Shown in pieces: positions 15,396-24,773 of a stretch of DNA of 32,327 nucleotides (position 1 is the stretch's first letter; each line of letters starts with the position of its first letter). The stretch covers positions 1 to 32,327 of the forward strand of contig JAHEFT010000021.1 in the NCBI GenBank assembly GCA_024640025.1, written 5' to 3'. The notes beneath the pieces are model-generated. The model did not search any database. It worked only from the letters and a program-made list of their open reading frames with translations, and was not told where the DNA came from. Made by a program: the position numbers and the translations under genes. Origin of the DNA: Chromatiales bacterium (GTDB lineage: Bacteria; Pseudomonadota; Gammaproteobacteria; Xanthomonadales; SZUA-36).

Positions 15396-16656
15396 GCTTC
15401 GAAGCCGAATTGTCCTCTCTTTCCTTTTACTCGGCACACTGCTGAGCGCCCTTTTTGCGGTCAGTACTCTCGCGCTCCAGAATTATCTTGAGGACCAGTT
15501 GATCGGTGCGACGATTGCACGTGAACTCGATGATTACGTCAGCCAGCTGCGCATTGACCCTTCAGTGGTTGAGCCTTTCTATACAAGAATCCAGGGCTAC
15601 ATCACCCGCCCGGGTGATCCCAACCACACCGTTAGTGACGAGGTGCGTAATCTCCCGTCCGGTGTGCACGAGGTAAAAATTTCGGGAGGAGTTTTCAAGG
15701 CGGCGGTAAGAAAGGAGAGTGATCTCTGGGCTTTTCTGATCTATGACATCAGTGAAAACCAGAGGATCAAGAAGCAATTGATCATTGCTCTAATCGGGGT
15801 GGTTCTCGTGTTTTCCGCCTTGTCATTCATGCTGGGGACATGGTCTTCCCGCCGCGTGATGAAACCGGTGACTGATCTGGCCGCCCGATTGGATACGCTC
15901 TCTGAAGACAGCAAGCCGGAGCGATTATCAGAACACTTCGCCGATGACGAGGTCGGACAACTGGCCAGTGCGCTTGACGGTTATGCCGATCGCCTGCACC
16001 ACCTGGTTGAACGAGATCGCGAATTTAATGCGGATGTCAGTCATGAGCTGCGTTCTCCCTTGACGGTGATCACCGGCGCCACTGAGTTGTTACTGGCGCA
16101 GCAGGACCTGGCGCCAAAAGTGCGCACGAGATTGCTTCGGATCGCCCGTGCGGCGCGGCAATCAGCAGATATTACGACAGCCCTGTTGCACATGGTCCGC
16201 GCTGAACAGGGCATCCATACGGACAGCACTGCGCAAAATGTCGGGCGGGTCGTCAATGAAGTTGTGCATCTTTACGAACCGCTGATTGGCGGCAAGCCCC
16301 TGGAATTGCGCGTTGCCGAAGAAGATAAGGTCAGCGTGATCGCGCCGGAGTCCGTGATCGCCGTGACGGTTGGCAACCTGATTGGTAACGCAATGCGCTA
16401 CACTTCGGAAGGGGAAGTGGTGATCACGATTGGAAACGGGCGGGTCAAAGTGGAAGATACGGGTCCGGGCATTCCTGAGCAGGATTTGGCGCGCGTGTTC
16501 GACCGGCATTATCGTGGCGAAAATGTAACAGGGAAGGGGGCAGGCCTGGGTCTTGCGATTGTCAAACGACTGTGCGAGTTATACGGTTGGTCAATTCATT
16601 TCAGCAACCGCCGATCCGGTGGTTTGTGCGCCGAGTTAAGATTTTTCGGAGAATGA
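15379..16656 (+). CDS. Membrane sensor histidine kinase (HAMP-HisKA-HATPase)
   Basis: The protein has 425 residues. Membrane helices lie at about 11-31 and 134-152, enclosing a periplasmic sensor of about 100 residues with no recognised fold. HAMP (about 153-210) follows, then HisKA with His222 in NADVSHELRSPLTV. The HATPase domain has N-box VGNLIGNAMRYT, G1 DTGPGIP and G2 GKGAGLGLAIV. It is the cognate kinase of the overlapping response-regulator gene (17-bp overlap). The stop at 16656 is followed after one base by the zinc-ribbon gene, so that protein may take part in the signalling. Confidence 0.93.
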   Translation: MQYRRRLRSRIVLSFLLLGTLLSALFAVSTLALQNYLEDQLIGATIARELDDYVSQLRIDPSVVEPFYTRIQGYITRPGDPNHTVSDEVRNLPSGVHEVKISGGVFKAAVRKESDLWAFLIYDISENQRIKKQLIIALIGVVLVFSALSFMLGTWSSRRVMKPVTDLAARLDTLSEDSKPERLSEHFADDEVGQLASALDGYADRLHHLVERDREFNADVSHELRSPLTVITGATELLLAQQDLAPKVRTRLLRIARAARQSADITTALLHMVRAEQGIHTDSTAQNVGRVVNEVVHLYEPLIGGKPLELRVAEEDKVSVIAPESVIAVTVGNLIGNAMRYTSEGEVVITIGNGRVKVEDTGPGIPEQDLARVFDRHYRGENVTGKGAGLGLAIVKRLCELYGWSIHFSNRRSGGLCAELRFFGE

Positions 16657-16657
16657 C

Positions 16658-17035
16658 ATGAGCGTTATCTCATGTCCCGAGTGCAGCAAGAATATTTCCA
16701 GCCGGGCAGTGATCTGCAACTACTGTGGATTCCAGTTGGGTGAAGCAACGGAAGATGACTTGCGGGTGTTTCGGGCGCGCAAATTGCGAGATCGGATTTA
16801 CCGCTTGAACATGACCAGTTACGCGGTCATAACTGTCCTTATTGGCGGTTTCTGCTGGTACTGGTGGGATTCGCGTGGCTTCACGCAGATGTCATCGGTT
16901 GGCCCGTTGATCCTGATGGGGGTAGCGGCAATTGCCTACCTGGTGGTCAGGGCCCTGTTGTTCAGGAGTCGCCAGGTGCAAAAATCCATGCGGCAAGCCA
17001 GCAGATTGAGCGATGATTTGCGGAGAAATCTCTAA
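16658..17035 (+). CDS. Zinc-ribbon membrane protein
   Basis: The protein has 125 residues. An N-terminal zinc-ribbon is formed by Cys6, Cys9, Cys20 and Cys23 (CPEC and CNYC), followed by a basic linker. Two membrane helices are at about 53-70 and 80-103, and a basic cytoplasmic tail follows (RSRQVQKSMRQ and on). The function is unknown. The start lies one base after the sensor-kinase stop, so it belongs to the pilT-pilU-regulator-kinase transcript. Its end is three bases from the convergent secreted-protein gene. Confidence 0.75.
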   Translation: MSVISCPECSKNISSRAVICNYCGFQLGEATEDDLRVFRARKLRDRIYRLNMTSYAVITVLIGGFCWYWWDSRGFTQMSSVGPLILMGVAAIAYLVVRALLFRSRQVQKSMRQASRLSDDLRRNL

Positions 17036-17038
17036 GTT

Positions 17039-17542
17039 TTATTGAATGCGTTTGACTTTACACTTGGAATCAAAACCTTCAACCTGCAAATACCATGATC
17101 CCAGAATGCCATGCTCAATGGTGATCTTCGGGTTTTCGACTTCCTTGATATAGAACTTGTCTTTATCAGCCTGGGCCCAGATCATGCCATTTTCGAGCTT
17201 GAAAACGGTTTGGCCGTCCCAGCCTGTAAATTTGCCTTTGATGGTGCTCGAGATGGGAGTCTTGTCCGAACTGCCGGTTTTCAGTCCGCGCATATCCTTG
17301 TTTCCCGAGGCCGATGCCGGGGCGCTGGTACTGGCCACTGCAGTTGGCTGGTCCAGTGTGGCTAATGAGTGCGCGCGGATCCAGGCATTCAGCGCAGCAA
17401 GTTCCTGGGGCGAAAGCTTATCGAGACCGGCCGCCGCATAGTCCTTGCCCGTCATCTGTTCTTCAAGGGACGAAAAACCTTCTGCGGCGAGCGCTGAGAG
17501 ATTGGCGGTCAACAACAGCAGGGTAATAAAAATCTTGTTCAT
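17039..17542 (-). CDS. Small secreted hypothetical protein
   Basis: From ATG 17542 the protein has 167 residues beginning with a signal peptide (MNKIFITLLLLTANLSALA, cleavage near AEG). The mature part opens FSSLEEQMTGKDYAAAGLDKLSPQELAAL, an acidic helical motif of a kind I associate with xanthomonad-type secreted hypotheticals. A Ser/Ala/Thr-rich linker follows, then a beta-rich C-terminal domain (about 90-165: KGKFTGWDGQTVFKLENG...). The frame is open 13 codons further upstream, but that leaves the signal peptide off the N-terminus, so the shorter start is chosen. It lies 74 bp downstream of the barrel gene on the same strand. No function is known. Confidence 0.75.
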   Translation of the reverse strand: MNKIFITLLLLTANLSALAAEGFSSLEEQMTGKDYAAAGLDKLSPQELAALNAWIRAHSLATLDQPTAVASTSAPASASGNKDMRGLKTGSSDKTPISSTIKGKFTGWDGQTVFKLENGMIWAQADKDKFYIKEVENPKITIEHGILGSWYLQVEGFDSKCKVKRIQ

Positions 17543-17616
17543 TTCTAAACCTTCAGGCGCGAGACCGCGCAAGTCTAACATGTTGAGTGAGGATATCGCC
17601 TGTTCCGGTCGACGGA

Positions 17617-18804
17617 TCAGAGGTCTTGCTTATACCTGACGTACGGTATGCGGCCATAAATGGATTCGAGTGGATCGACTGGTTGATTCTCCGCGCCACC
17701 CGCGTTATTCACCCCGGAATTCAACAGATTGCTGGCGCCGACACTCAGGTTGGCTTTCCAGGGAGTGCGCCAGGTGAAATGCACATCGAAAGTGGTCAGG
17801 CTGTCCAGGCTGTTACGGTTCAGGAAATCCACCGGTTCCCGGTAAAATGCCTGGATACCGCTGCTGAAAGCGCCATGACTCCATTCAAGATCCATACTGG
17901 CCGTGTTGAAGGGTTCCGCAAGTGTCCAGGAGAGTGCGTCTCCGGAATTGGAATACAGACCCTGATAGTTGGCGTCGAGGATCCGGGTGAATGCAAGGCC
18001 AACACGGACGTCACCTGCGGTATCGGTCGCAATGCCCACTTTGAAATTGAGATTGACGCCGCTGGCCTCGCTGTTCAGAAATTGCAGGGGGTCGGATCCT
18101 GCGGGCGAGAGTAACGGGTTGCCCAGGCCAGCGGAAAGGAGGCTGTTTCCCATGACCGCCTGCCCACCCATACCGCCAGGACTCCTGGCACCAGACTGGT
18201 TGAATTCTGAATCCTGGGTAAACCAGCTAAGCGATGTGGATGTGTTGCCGATAGTAAAATCAGACCCGAGTTTGAAGCGTTTTTGCTCACTCGATGCGAG
18301 TGGTTCGTCGACAAAACGACAGCCGGATGCGGTGTACGAGTCGGCGCGCAATGTGCCGTTCATGCACTGAATGCTGCCGAGCGATTGGAACCGGGCTTTG
18401 CCCGCTTGCCTTTCGACTCCCGCGGACAGGCCAAAATTGTTCGAAAGCGGCACGTTAAGGGTGGCGTCCAGGCCCAGTATGTCGCCGCCGTCATCAAGAG
18501 ACCGGGTTACAGTTCCGGCACTGAGAGTCAGCGGTTGATCCAGTTGTAATTGCAGTTTGCGTGTTTCACTGCCGCCGAGGTCGAAGTCAAGGCCGGCGCT
18601 GCTGTTGGAAGCAACAGGAAAAGGCACGCGAGCGCCCTCGCCTGCCTCGTGACTGGTTGACATCATCAATAACGTGGCGTTATCGAGAACAGTAGCTGGA
18701 ACGCGCGTGATATCAGCCCGGCTGAGCGAAGGTGCCATGCATAGCATCAGGCAGGGAAGCAAAGCCCCTGCTCTGAATAAAGCACTTTTGTACCTGTCGC
18801 TCAT
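17617..18804 (-). CDS. TonB-receptor-like outer-membrane barrel lacking a plug domain
   Basis: From ATG 18804 the protein has 395 residues, beginning with a signal peptide (hydrophobic core LFRAGALLPCLMLCMAPSL, cleavage near SRA-D). The remainder is alternating beta-strand sequence. The last 60 residues (FTWRTPWKANLSVGASNLLNSG and, at the very end, GRIPYVRYKQDL) match the terminal strands of xanthomonad-type TonB-dependent receptors. At under half of a normal receptor's length it has no recognisable TonB box or plug domain, so it may be a reduced barrel or a remnant. Two Cys (in SIQCMNG and SGCRFV) may form a loop disulphide. A longer reading from 18873 only adds residues before the signal peptide. 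Confidence 0.65.
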   Translation of the reverse strand: MSDRYKSALFRAGALLPCLMLCMAPSLSRADITRVPATVLDNATLLMMSTSHEAGEGARVPFPVASNSSAGLDFDLGGSETRKLQLQLDQPLTLSAGTVTRSLDDGGDILGLDATLNVPLSNNFGLSAGVERQAGKARFQSLGSIQCMNGTLRADSYTASGCRFVDEPLASSEQKRFKLGSDFTIGNTSTSLSWFTQDSEFNQSGARSPGGMGGQAVMGNSLLSAGLGNPLLSPAGSDPLQFLNSEASGVNLNFKVGIATDTAGDVRVGLAFTRILDANYQGLYSNSGDALSWTLAEPFNTASMDLEWSHGAFSSGIQAFYREPVDFLNRNSLDSLTTFDVHFTWRTPWKANLSVGASNLLNSGVNNAGGAENQPVDPLESIYGRIPYVRYKQDL

Positions 18805-18888
18805 AAGCCTGACAATCCACACAAAACCACTGCCCTGTTGAAACACTGCAGGGGCTTTGATAATCGGAAACACAAAACGTTCAACTCA

Positions 18889-18897
18889 ATCATAGCA
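18889..18897 (-). promoter_or_regulatory. Candidate extended -10 promoter of the barrel gene
   Basis: On the minus strand this reads TGCTATGAT, an extended -10 (TGn plus TATGAT, five of six to consensus). The predicted start is near 18882. That would leave about 80 bases of leader before ATG 18804 and places the longer possible start (18873) almost at the mRNA end, favouring the shorter one. No good -35 is visible. Confidence 0.45.
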
Positions 18898-18938
18898 AAT
18901 TTTCACAATATTGCGTGGGTAAAGTCATACGCCGGGGC

Positions 18939-18947
18939 TGATATAAT
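18939..18947 (+). promoter_or_regulatory. Extended -10 promoter of the thioredoxin-fold gene
   Basis: TGATATAAT is a perfect extended -10 (TG, one base, TATAAT). A start near 18954 gives a leader of about 20 bases with AGGA (18961-18964) before ATG 18974. No strong -35 is seen at 17 bp, as is usual for extended -10 promoters. A TGATC-AG-GATCA inverted repeat (18956-18967) overlaps the expected start and could be an operator. Confidence 0.6.
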
Positions 18948-18973
18948 ACGGTTTTTGATCAGGATCATAGAAA

Positions 18974-19537
18974 ATGGTCAGTACCTATACCCCGGTTTGT
19001 GATTTTGACAAAAAGGCGCCTGATTTTTCACTCCAGGGAATCGATGGCAGGATCTGGACGCTCCAGGAGTGCATGGGTCCAGAGGGCCTGCTCGTGATGT
19101 TCATCTGCAACCACTGCCCATATGTTAAGGCAATCAGAGAAAAGCTGGTGCGCGATACGTCCGAGTTGAAGGAGTTGGGTATCAACAGCGTGGCGATCAT
19201 GTCCAATGATCCCACCGACTATCCTGAAGACTCTTTTGAGAACATGAAATCAGTTGCCGCAAAATTCGGCTATCCTTTCCCGTATCTGATCGACCCGACC
19301 CAGGAGGTCGCCAAAGCTTACGGCGCGGTGTGCACCCCCGATTTTTTTGGCTACAACTCGAAGTTCGCACTTCAGTACCGGGGCCGGCTGGATGCGAGCG
19401 GTCGGCAACAGGATGACGGCGACGTGAAACGCGATCTATTCCTGGCCATGAAACAGGTTGCCGAGACGGGCCAGGGACCGGAACAGCAGGTTGCTTCGAT
19501 CGGTTGTTCCATTAAGTGGCTCGACGATTCTGCCTGA
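18974..19537 (+). CDS. Thioredoxin-fold (AhpC/TSA-like) redox protein
   Basis: The protein has 187 residues with no signal peptide. The peroxiredoxin/TlpA-type N-terminus APDFSLQGIDGRIWTL is followed by the active-site pair CNHC (Cys45, Cys48) in VMFICNHCPYVKAIREKL. The family is seen as PRX-like thioredoxin-domain proteins with CxxC and the YGAVCTPDFFGY segment that normally carries the cis-proline Thr-Pro, here CTPDFF. It is probably a cytosolic thiol oxidoreductase; the substrate is unknown. It has its own strong-looking promoter and is divergent from the outer-membrane barrel gene. A universal stress protein follows after 41 bp. Confidence 0.88.
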   Translation: MVSTYTPVCDFDKKAPDFSLQGIDGRIWTLQECMGPEGLLVMFICNHCPYVKAIREKLVRDTSELKELGINSVAIMSNDPTDYPEDSFENMKSVAAKFGYPFPYLIDPTQEVAKAYGAVCTPDFFGYNSKFALQYRGRLDASGRQQDDGDVKRDLFLAMKQVAETGQGPEQQVASIGCSIKWLDDSA

Positions 19538-19578
19538 TGGGTTAGTATTGGCATATCCATAATTGAGGTGAGAGATTT

Positions 19579-20013
19579 ATGAGCAAGGTATTGCTTGTGG
19601 GAGTCGACTGCAGCAACTGCAGCAACCGTGCATTCGAATATGCGGCAGACCGGGCGGAAATGTCGAAAGCACAGTTGATTGTCGTTCACGTGATTGACTG
19701 GTCACCTTTCTCTTTCAATACACCACAGGAAAATGAAGAGCGTCACAGGCGCCGCGAGGATGAACTTCAACGTGCGCACAAGGAAATCATCGATCCCATG
19801 GTGGATGATCTCAGAGAAAAAGGTGTATTTGCCAGGGGCGTAATCAGGCATGGCCATCCTGCGGAAACGCTCAACGAAGTAGCGAAAGAGTTTGGAGCAA
19901 CCAATATCATTATCGGAAAAACCGGTTCATCGCGAATCAAGTCACAACTGTTCGGCAGTGTTGCAAATACGCTCGTGCAGATATCAAAAATACCCGTGAC
20001 TGTCGTTCCCTGA
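19579..20013 (+). CDS. Universal stress protein (UspA family, ATP-binding type)
   Basis: The protein has 144 residues and a single Usp domain. The ATP-binding signature G-x2-G-x9-G-(S/T) is intact: G113 and G116 in [15 protein letters not shown], with G126-S127. The N-terminus [22 protein letters not shown] fits the first strand and helix. The two Cys at 11 and 14 come from a small in-frame duplication of CTGCAGCAA at about 19608-19625. The role is stress-linked nucleotide binding in the cytosol. GAGGTGAGAG lies just before ATG 19579. Confidence 0.93.
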   Translation: MSKVLLVGVDCSNCSNRAFEYAADRAEMSKAQLIVVHVIDWSPFSFNTPQENEERHRRREDELQRAHKEIIDPMVDDLREKGVFARGVIRHGHPAETLNEVAKEFGATNIIIGKTGSSRIKSQLFGSVANTLVQISKIPVTVVP

Positions 20014-20038
20014 GCCGAAATTACACCTGGAGAGTCAA

Positions 20039-21589
20039 GTGCCAAGAAAAATAATGGGGCGTTGCTTTGCCTTCGCCATGATACTACTCAGCGTATCTCT
20101 GCCCGTATTTGCAAACGATGGCGTTGACGCCAGGATAAACGAAGCGGTCAAGCCGTTCGCTGACGCCGTAGCCGGATTCATCTTTAGCTCTTTCCCCCTG
20201 GGGGGCGTACAAATCCCTTTTGTGCTGGTCTGGCTCATTTTTGCGGCGACGCTCTTCACCCTGTATTTCCGGTTTATCAATATCCGGGCCTTCAAACACG
20301 GTTTTCAGCTGGTGCGCGGCGACTACAACGATCCCATGTCGGCGGGCGAAGTAACGCATTTCCAGGCGCTGGCGACAGCACTTTCCGGCACGGTTGGACT
20401 CGGGAACATAGCAGGGGTTGCGGTAGCCGTATCCCTGGGCGGGCCCGGTGCGACTTTCTGGATGATCCTGGCCGGGTTACTCGGCATGTCCTCGAAGTTT
20501 GTCGAGTGCACGCTTGGCGTTAAATACCGGAATGAGTATACGGATGGGACGGTTTCGGGTGGCCCGATGTACTACCTTTCAAAAGGCCTGGCCGAGCGCA
20601 GCCCGGCGCTCAAGACCCTGGGCAAAGTGCTTGCTGTTCTTTTTGCCGTTTTTTGTGTCGGGGGTTCTTTTGGCGGCGGCAATATGTTCCAGGCCAACCA
20701 GAGCTTTATGCAGCTCGTTTCGGTCACTGGCGGTGAAGCCAGCTGGCTGGCTGACAAGGGCTGGTTGTTCGGTATCGTCATTGCAGTTTTGGTCGGGTTG
20801 GTCGTAATCGGGGGCATACAGGGTATTGCCCGGGTCACTTCAAAAATCGTCCCGTTGATGGCCGTCATTTACGTGAGCGCCGGGTTGGTCATCATTTTCA
20901 TGAACCTGGCGGAAGTTCCAGCCGCTTTGACCGCTATTGTTTCAGGCGCATTCAGTGCGCAGGGTATTTCAGGCGGTGTGATAGGTGTTTTGTTCCAGGG
21001 ATTCAAGCGGGCGGCATTTTCAAACGAGGCCGGAATCGGATCCGCCGCGATCGCCCACTCCGCGGTGAAGACAAACCGGCCGGTTACCGAAGGATTCGTT
21101 GCTTTGTATGAGCCGTTTATCGATACCGTGGTGGTATGTACGATCACTGCTCTCGTGATCATAATAACCGGCACATGGAATCCTTCGGTTGATCCCAGCC
21201 AGGGTGTTGCACTGACCTCAGCAGCTTTTGAGTCCAGTATTTCCTGGTTTCCCTGGGTATTGACGGTCGCGGTCGTGCTTTTTGCATTCTCCACGATGAT
21301 TTCCTGGTCTTACTATGGGCTCAAGGCCTGGACCTACCTGTTCGGCGAGTCCATGATTACAGATGCTGTTTACAAGCTGCTTTTCCTGTTTTTCATCGTC
21401 GTGGGTTCTTCGATGCAACTGGGATCGGTTATCGATTTTTCCGACGCAATGATTTTCGCCATGGCTTTCCCAAACATCCTCGGTATCTATTTCCTGTTAC
21501 CGGTGGTCAGAAAGGAACTCGACGACTACTGGGCCGATTACAAGGCTGGAAATCTGAGAAAATTTGGCAAGGCCGCGAATCGCGACTGA
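20039..21589 (+). CDS. Alanine/glycine:sodium symporter, AGCS family
   Basis: The protein has 516 residues with about 10-11 membrane helices. Family blocks are [64 protein letters not shown] and [22 protein letters not shown]. The last, with its unwound SNEAG segment, is diagnostic of AGCS. The first 25 residues look like a signal sequence, which some family members have. GGAGAG at 20029-20034 fits the GTG at 20039 and is too far from the ATG at 20054, so GTG is chosen. The substrate is probably L-alanine or glycine with Na+. It follows the stress-protein gene by 25 bp. Confidence 0.93.
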   Translation: MPRKIMGRCFAFAMILLSVSLPVFANDGVDARINEAVKPFADAVAGFIFSSFPLGGVQIPFVLVWLIFAATLFTLYFRFINIRAFKHGFQLVRGDYNDPMSAGEVTHFQALATALSGTVGLGNIAGVAVAVSLGGPGATFWMILAGLLGMSSKFVECTLGVKYRNEYTDGTVSGGPMYYLSKGLAERSPALKTLGKVLAVLFAVFCVGGSFGGGNMFQANQSFMQLVSVTGGEASWLADKGWLFGIVIAVLVGLVVIGGIQGIARVTSKIVPLMAVIYVSAGLVIIFMNLAEVPAALTAIVSGAFSAQGISGGVIGVLFQGFKRAAFSNEAGIGSAAIAHSAVKTNRPVTEGFVALYEPFIDTVVVCTITALVIIITGTWNPSVDPSQGVALTSAAFESSISWFPWVLTVAVVLFAFSTMISWSYYGLKAWTYLFGESMITDAVYKLLFLFFIVVGSSMQLGSVIDFSDAMIFAMAFPNILGIYFLLPVVRKELDDYWADYKAGNLRKFGKAANRD

Positions 21590-21611
21590 CCCTCGTCACA
21601 TCAATCCGAGA

Positions 21612-21688
21612 TAATACCGATAGAAGGCATGCGGGCGCTTGCTCATAAGGTCGGTATTAGTCTAAATTTACCAGTTGAACGGTAAATT
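21612..21688. promoter_or_regulatory. Two inverted repeats in the tkt leader region
   Basis: The 131-bp gap 21590-21720 holds two dyads. The first pairs TAATACCGA (21612-21620) with TCGGTATTA (21651-21659), nine bases across a 30-base spacer. The second pairs AATTTACC (21665-21672) with GGTAAATT (21681-21688), eight bases across eight. Neither is followed by a T-run, so a terminator is unlikely for the plus strand. They could be operators or mRNA leader stems for tkt. A weak promoter candidate is TTGCTC (21639) with TAAATT (21663), an 18-bp spacer. Confidence 0.45.
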
Positions 21689-21720
21689 CTCATCCACCTC
21701 CTCCCAGACGGAAGTGCCTT

Positions 21721-23727
21721 ATGCCCACACGAAAACAACTCGCTAATGCGATACGCGCATTGTCCATGGACGCTGTCCAGAAAGCCAACTCCGGACACCC
21801 CGGCATGCCCATGGGGATGGCCGATATTGCTGAAGTTTTATGGCGGGACAACCTGAAACACAACCCGGACAATCCCGGCTGGTCCGATCGAGACCGCTTT
21901 GTCCTGTCCAACGGACATGGATCCATGTTGTTGTACTCCGTGCTCCACTTGACCGGGTACGACCTGCCGATGTCGGAACTACGCAATTTCCGCCAATGGC
22001 ATTCCAAAACGCCCGGCCACCCTGAATACGGAGAAGCGCCAGGCGTGGAAACAACTACAGGTCCACTGGGGCAGGGCCTTGCCAATGCAGTGGGTATGGC
22101 GCTCGCTGAAAAAGTGCTGGCCAGCCGTTTTAACCGGGGTGGCCACGAAATAATCGATCACCATACCTGGGTCTTCCTGGGTGACGGCTGCCTGATGGAG
22201 GGCGTATCGCACGAGGCCTGTTCACTCGCGGGGCGTTTGGGGCTGGGCAAACTGGTCGCCTTTTGGGACGACAACGGCATTTCGATCGATGGCGAGGTAG
22301 AGGGCTGGTTCACCGATGACACGCCGGCGCGATTTGAAGCCTATGGCTGGCAGGTCATCCGCGCAGTGGACGGCCATGATCCGGTGGAAATTCAGCAGGC
22401 AATCGATACGGCACGGGCCGAAACTGAACGCCCGACCCTCATCTGTACAAGGACCATTATCGGATTCGGTTCTCCGAACAAGCAGGGCACCGAATCGTGT
22501 CACGGCGCTCCCCTGGGCGAAGCGGAAATAGCGGAGGCACGCAAGCAACTGGGCTGGGATTATGCGCCATTCGAGATACCCGCTGATATCGCAAGCGCCT
22601 GGAATGCCCGGGAGGCCGGCGTCGCTGCAGAGGCCGCCTGGCGTGAAAAATTCGAATCCTTCCGCAAGGAATTTGCCGGCCTGGCGGAAGAATTCGAACG
22701 CCGGATGTCCGGTGAGATGCCGGCAAACTGGAATGAAGAGTCAGCAAGGATCGTCGCGGATATGCAGGCGGCCGGCGGCGACGTAGCCACCCGGAAATCA
22801 TCGCAGATGGCCCTGAATGCTTTCGGGCCTTTGCTGCCGGAACTGATTGGTGGATCGGCCGATCTGGCGGGGTCCAACAACACCATCTGGTCCGGAAGCG
22901 TCAACGTCAACGACGCTGCCGAAAACGGTAACTACGTTTATTTCGGTGTGCGCGAATTCGGAATGACGGCAATTTGTAACGGCCTCAGCCTGCACGGCGG
23001 GTTTATTCCCTACAGTGCGACCTTCCTGGTTTTTTCGGACTACGCAAGAAATGCGGTGCGCATGTCAGCATTGCTGCCGACGAAAAACATCCACGTGTAC
23101 ACGCACGACTCGATCGGCCTGGGCGAGGATGGTCCCACGCACCAGCCGGTTGAACACGTTGCCAGCCTGCGCCTGATCCCGAACCTGCAGGTCTGGCGTC
23201 CTTGCGACACGGTTGAATCGGCCGTCGCATGGAAGTGTGCGCTGGAAAGTGACAGCATGCCTTCAGCGCTGATTTTTACCCGTCAGGGCCTGCCTCACCA
23301 GCCCCGTTCACAGGCTCAGCTTGAAAATGTGGCGCGCGGTGGCTATGTACTTGTTGAGGCGGTCGGCGAAGCCGACGCGCTGATCATCGCAACCGGCTCC
23401 GAAGTCGGGCTGGCGGTCTCGGCGGCAAAGGAATTGTCATCCAAAGGCATTGAAGTGAACGTGGTGTCGATGCCCAACATGGGCCTATTCCTGCAGCAGG
23501 ACGAAACATACCGCGAGGCAGTCCTGCCATCGGGAATTTCAGCCAGGGTCGTGGTCGAAGCGGGCGTTACGGCCTGCTGGTCTTCGATTGCAGGTGACAA
23601 CGGCCGCGTCATCGGAATAGACCGGTTCGGGGCGTCTGCGCCGGCGAGCGAGTTGTTCAAACACTATGGACTGACGGTAGAAAACGTCAGCCAGGCCGTC
23701 CGGGACTCCCTGGCGGCAACCGAATAA
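21721..23727 (+). CDS. tkt: Transketolase
   Basis: This ThDP enzyme exchanges two-carbon units between sugar phosphates in the pentose-phosphate pathway. The protein has 668 residues, a standard length. The N-terminal ThDP domain has [13 protein letters not shown] (His26), the sequence [20 protein letters not shown] and the ThDP/Mg motif GDGCLMEG (154-161) through to Asn185 in [10 protein letters not shown]. The pyrimidine domain carries FGVREFGM (catalytic Glu) and [18 protein letters not shown]; the C-terminal domain carries [10 protein letters not shown]. gap follows after 32 bp. Confidence 0.97.
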   Translation: MPTRKQLANAIRALSMDAVQKANSGHPGMPMGMADIAEVLWRDNLKHNPDNPGWSDRDRFVLSNGHGSMLLYSVLHLTGYDLPMSELRNFRQWHSKTPGHPEYGEAPGVETTTGPLGQGLANAVGMALAEKVLASRFNRGGHEIIDHHTWVFLGDGCLMEGVSHEACSLAGRLGLGKLVAFWDDNGISIDGEVEGWFTDDTPARFEAYGWQVIRAVDGHDPVEIQQAIDTARAETERPTLICTRTIIGFGSPNKQGTESCHGAPLGEAEIAEARKQLGWDYAPFEIPADIASAWNAREAGVAAEAAWREKFESFRKEFAGLAEEFERRMSGEMPANWNEESARIVADMQAAGGDVATRKSSQMALNAFGPLLPELIGGSADLAGSNNTIWSGSVNVNDAAENGNYVYFGVREFGMTAICNGLSLHGGFIPYSATFLVFSDYARNAVRMSALLPTKNIHVYTHDSIGLGEDGPTHQPVEHVASLRLIPNLQVWRPCDTVESAVAWKCALESDSMPSALIFTRQGLPHQPRSQAQLENVARGGYVLVEAVGEADALIIATGSEVGLAVSAAKELSSKGIEVNVVSMPNMGLFLQQDETYREAVLPSGISARVVVEAGVTACWSSIAGDNGRVIGIDRFGASAPASELFKHYGLTVENVSQAVRDSLAATE

Positions 23728-23759
23728 ATTAGCCAATATCAGAAGGAGTAAAAGAACAA

Positions 23760-24767
23760 ATGACGATCAAAGTTGCAATCAACGGATATGGACGTATCGG
23801 CCGTAACATCATGCGCTCTATACATGAATACGGCTGGAATGGAAAAATCGATATCGTGGCGATCAATGACCTTGGCGACGCAAACACCAATGCGCACCTG
23901 ACGAGGTATGATACTGCGCACGGGCCTTTTGCCTATGAGGTAGTCGTTGACGGGGGTGACCTCGTCGTTAACGGCGACCGGGTCAAAGTATTCGCCGAAC
24001 GCGATCCGGCGAAATTGCCGTGGGCTGAACTCGGGGTAGACGTGGTGTTCGAATGCACCGGACTTTTTCGCAGCAAGGAAACTGCGGGTAAGCACATCGC
24101 GGCGGGCGCTAAAAAAGTCATCATTTCAGCGCCGGGCCAGAATGTCGACAACACGATCGTATTTGGCGTCAATGATGACACACTGAAATCCACCGACCAG
24201 GTCATATCAAACGCCTCATGCACCACGAACTGCCTGGCGCCGTTGGCCAAGGTTCTTCACGAAGGTGTCGGATTAAAAAGCGGGCTGATGACAACCATTC
24301 ACGCCTACACCAATGACCAGGTTCTGACCGATGTATACCACTCGGACCTGAGGCGCGCCCGCTCGGCCACGATGAGCCAGATTCCCACCAAAACTGGTGC
24401 GGCCGCGGCCGTTGGCCTGGTATTGCCGGAACTCAACGGTAAACTGGATGGCTTCTCGATGCGTGTCCCGACGATCAACGTTTCCGTTGTCGATCTTGTA
24501 TTCCAGGCCGGACGCGCGACCAGTGTTGAAGAAATCAACAGCATCGTGAAAGCGGCAGCGGATGGTTCGATGAAAGGCGTTCTGGCTTACAACGATGAGC
24601 CGCTGGTTTCCATTGACTTCAATCACAACCCGCACTCCTCAATTTTCGATGCCGGTCTGACGCGGGTCATGGACGGAAACCTGGTTAAAGTGCTTAGCTG
24701 GTATGACAATGAGTGGGGATTCAGCAACCGCATGCTGGATACCACTATTGCATTGATGAATGCCTGA
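23760..24767 (+). CDS. gap: Type I glyceraldehyde-3-phosphate dehydrogenase
   Basis: The enzyme oxidises and phosphorylates glyceraldehyde-3-phosphate to 1,3-bisphosphoglycerate with NAD+. The protein has 335 residues. The N-terminal NAD site reads [13 protein letters not shown], and AINDL after the second strand fits NAD preference. The catalytic Cys154 is in [30 protein letters not shown] and the C-terminal [13 protein letters not shown] are typical. AGAAGGAG precedes the ATG by about ten bases. It sits between tkt and pgk, an arrangement common in proteobacteria. There is no sign that it is the reverse-acting (NADP) GapB type. Confidence 0.97.
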   Translation: MTIKVAINGYGRIGRNIMRSIHEYGWNGKIDIVAINDLGDANTNAHLTRYDTAHGPFAYEVVVDGGDLVVNGDRVKVFAERDPAKLPWAELGVDVVFECTGLFRSKETAGKHIAAGAKKVIISAPGQNVDNTIVFGVNDDTLKSTDQVISNASCTTNCLAPLAKVLHEGVGLKSGLMTTIHAYTNDQVLTDVYHSDLRRARSATMSQIPTKTGAAAAVGLVLPELNGKLDGFSMRVPTINVSVVDLVFQAGRATSVEEINSIVKAAADGSMKGVLAYNDEPLVSIDFNHNPHSSIFDAGLTRVMDGNLVKVLSWYDNEWGFSNRMLDTTIALMNA

Positions 24768-24773
24768 GAAACC

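Noticed and set aside
18805-18873. 23-codon N-terminal extension of the barrel protein
   Set aside because: It would bury the signal peptide, and its start would lie about nine bases from the predicted transcript start with no Shine-Dalgarno.
21590-21720. Possible tRNA or small RNA gene before tkt
   Set aside because: The dyads do not form a cloverleaf, there is no acceptor-stem pairing or T-loop motif, and no terminator follows.
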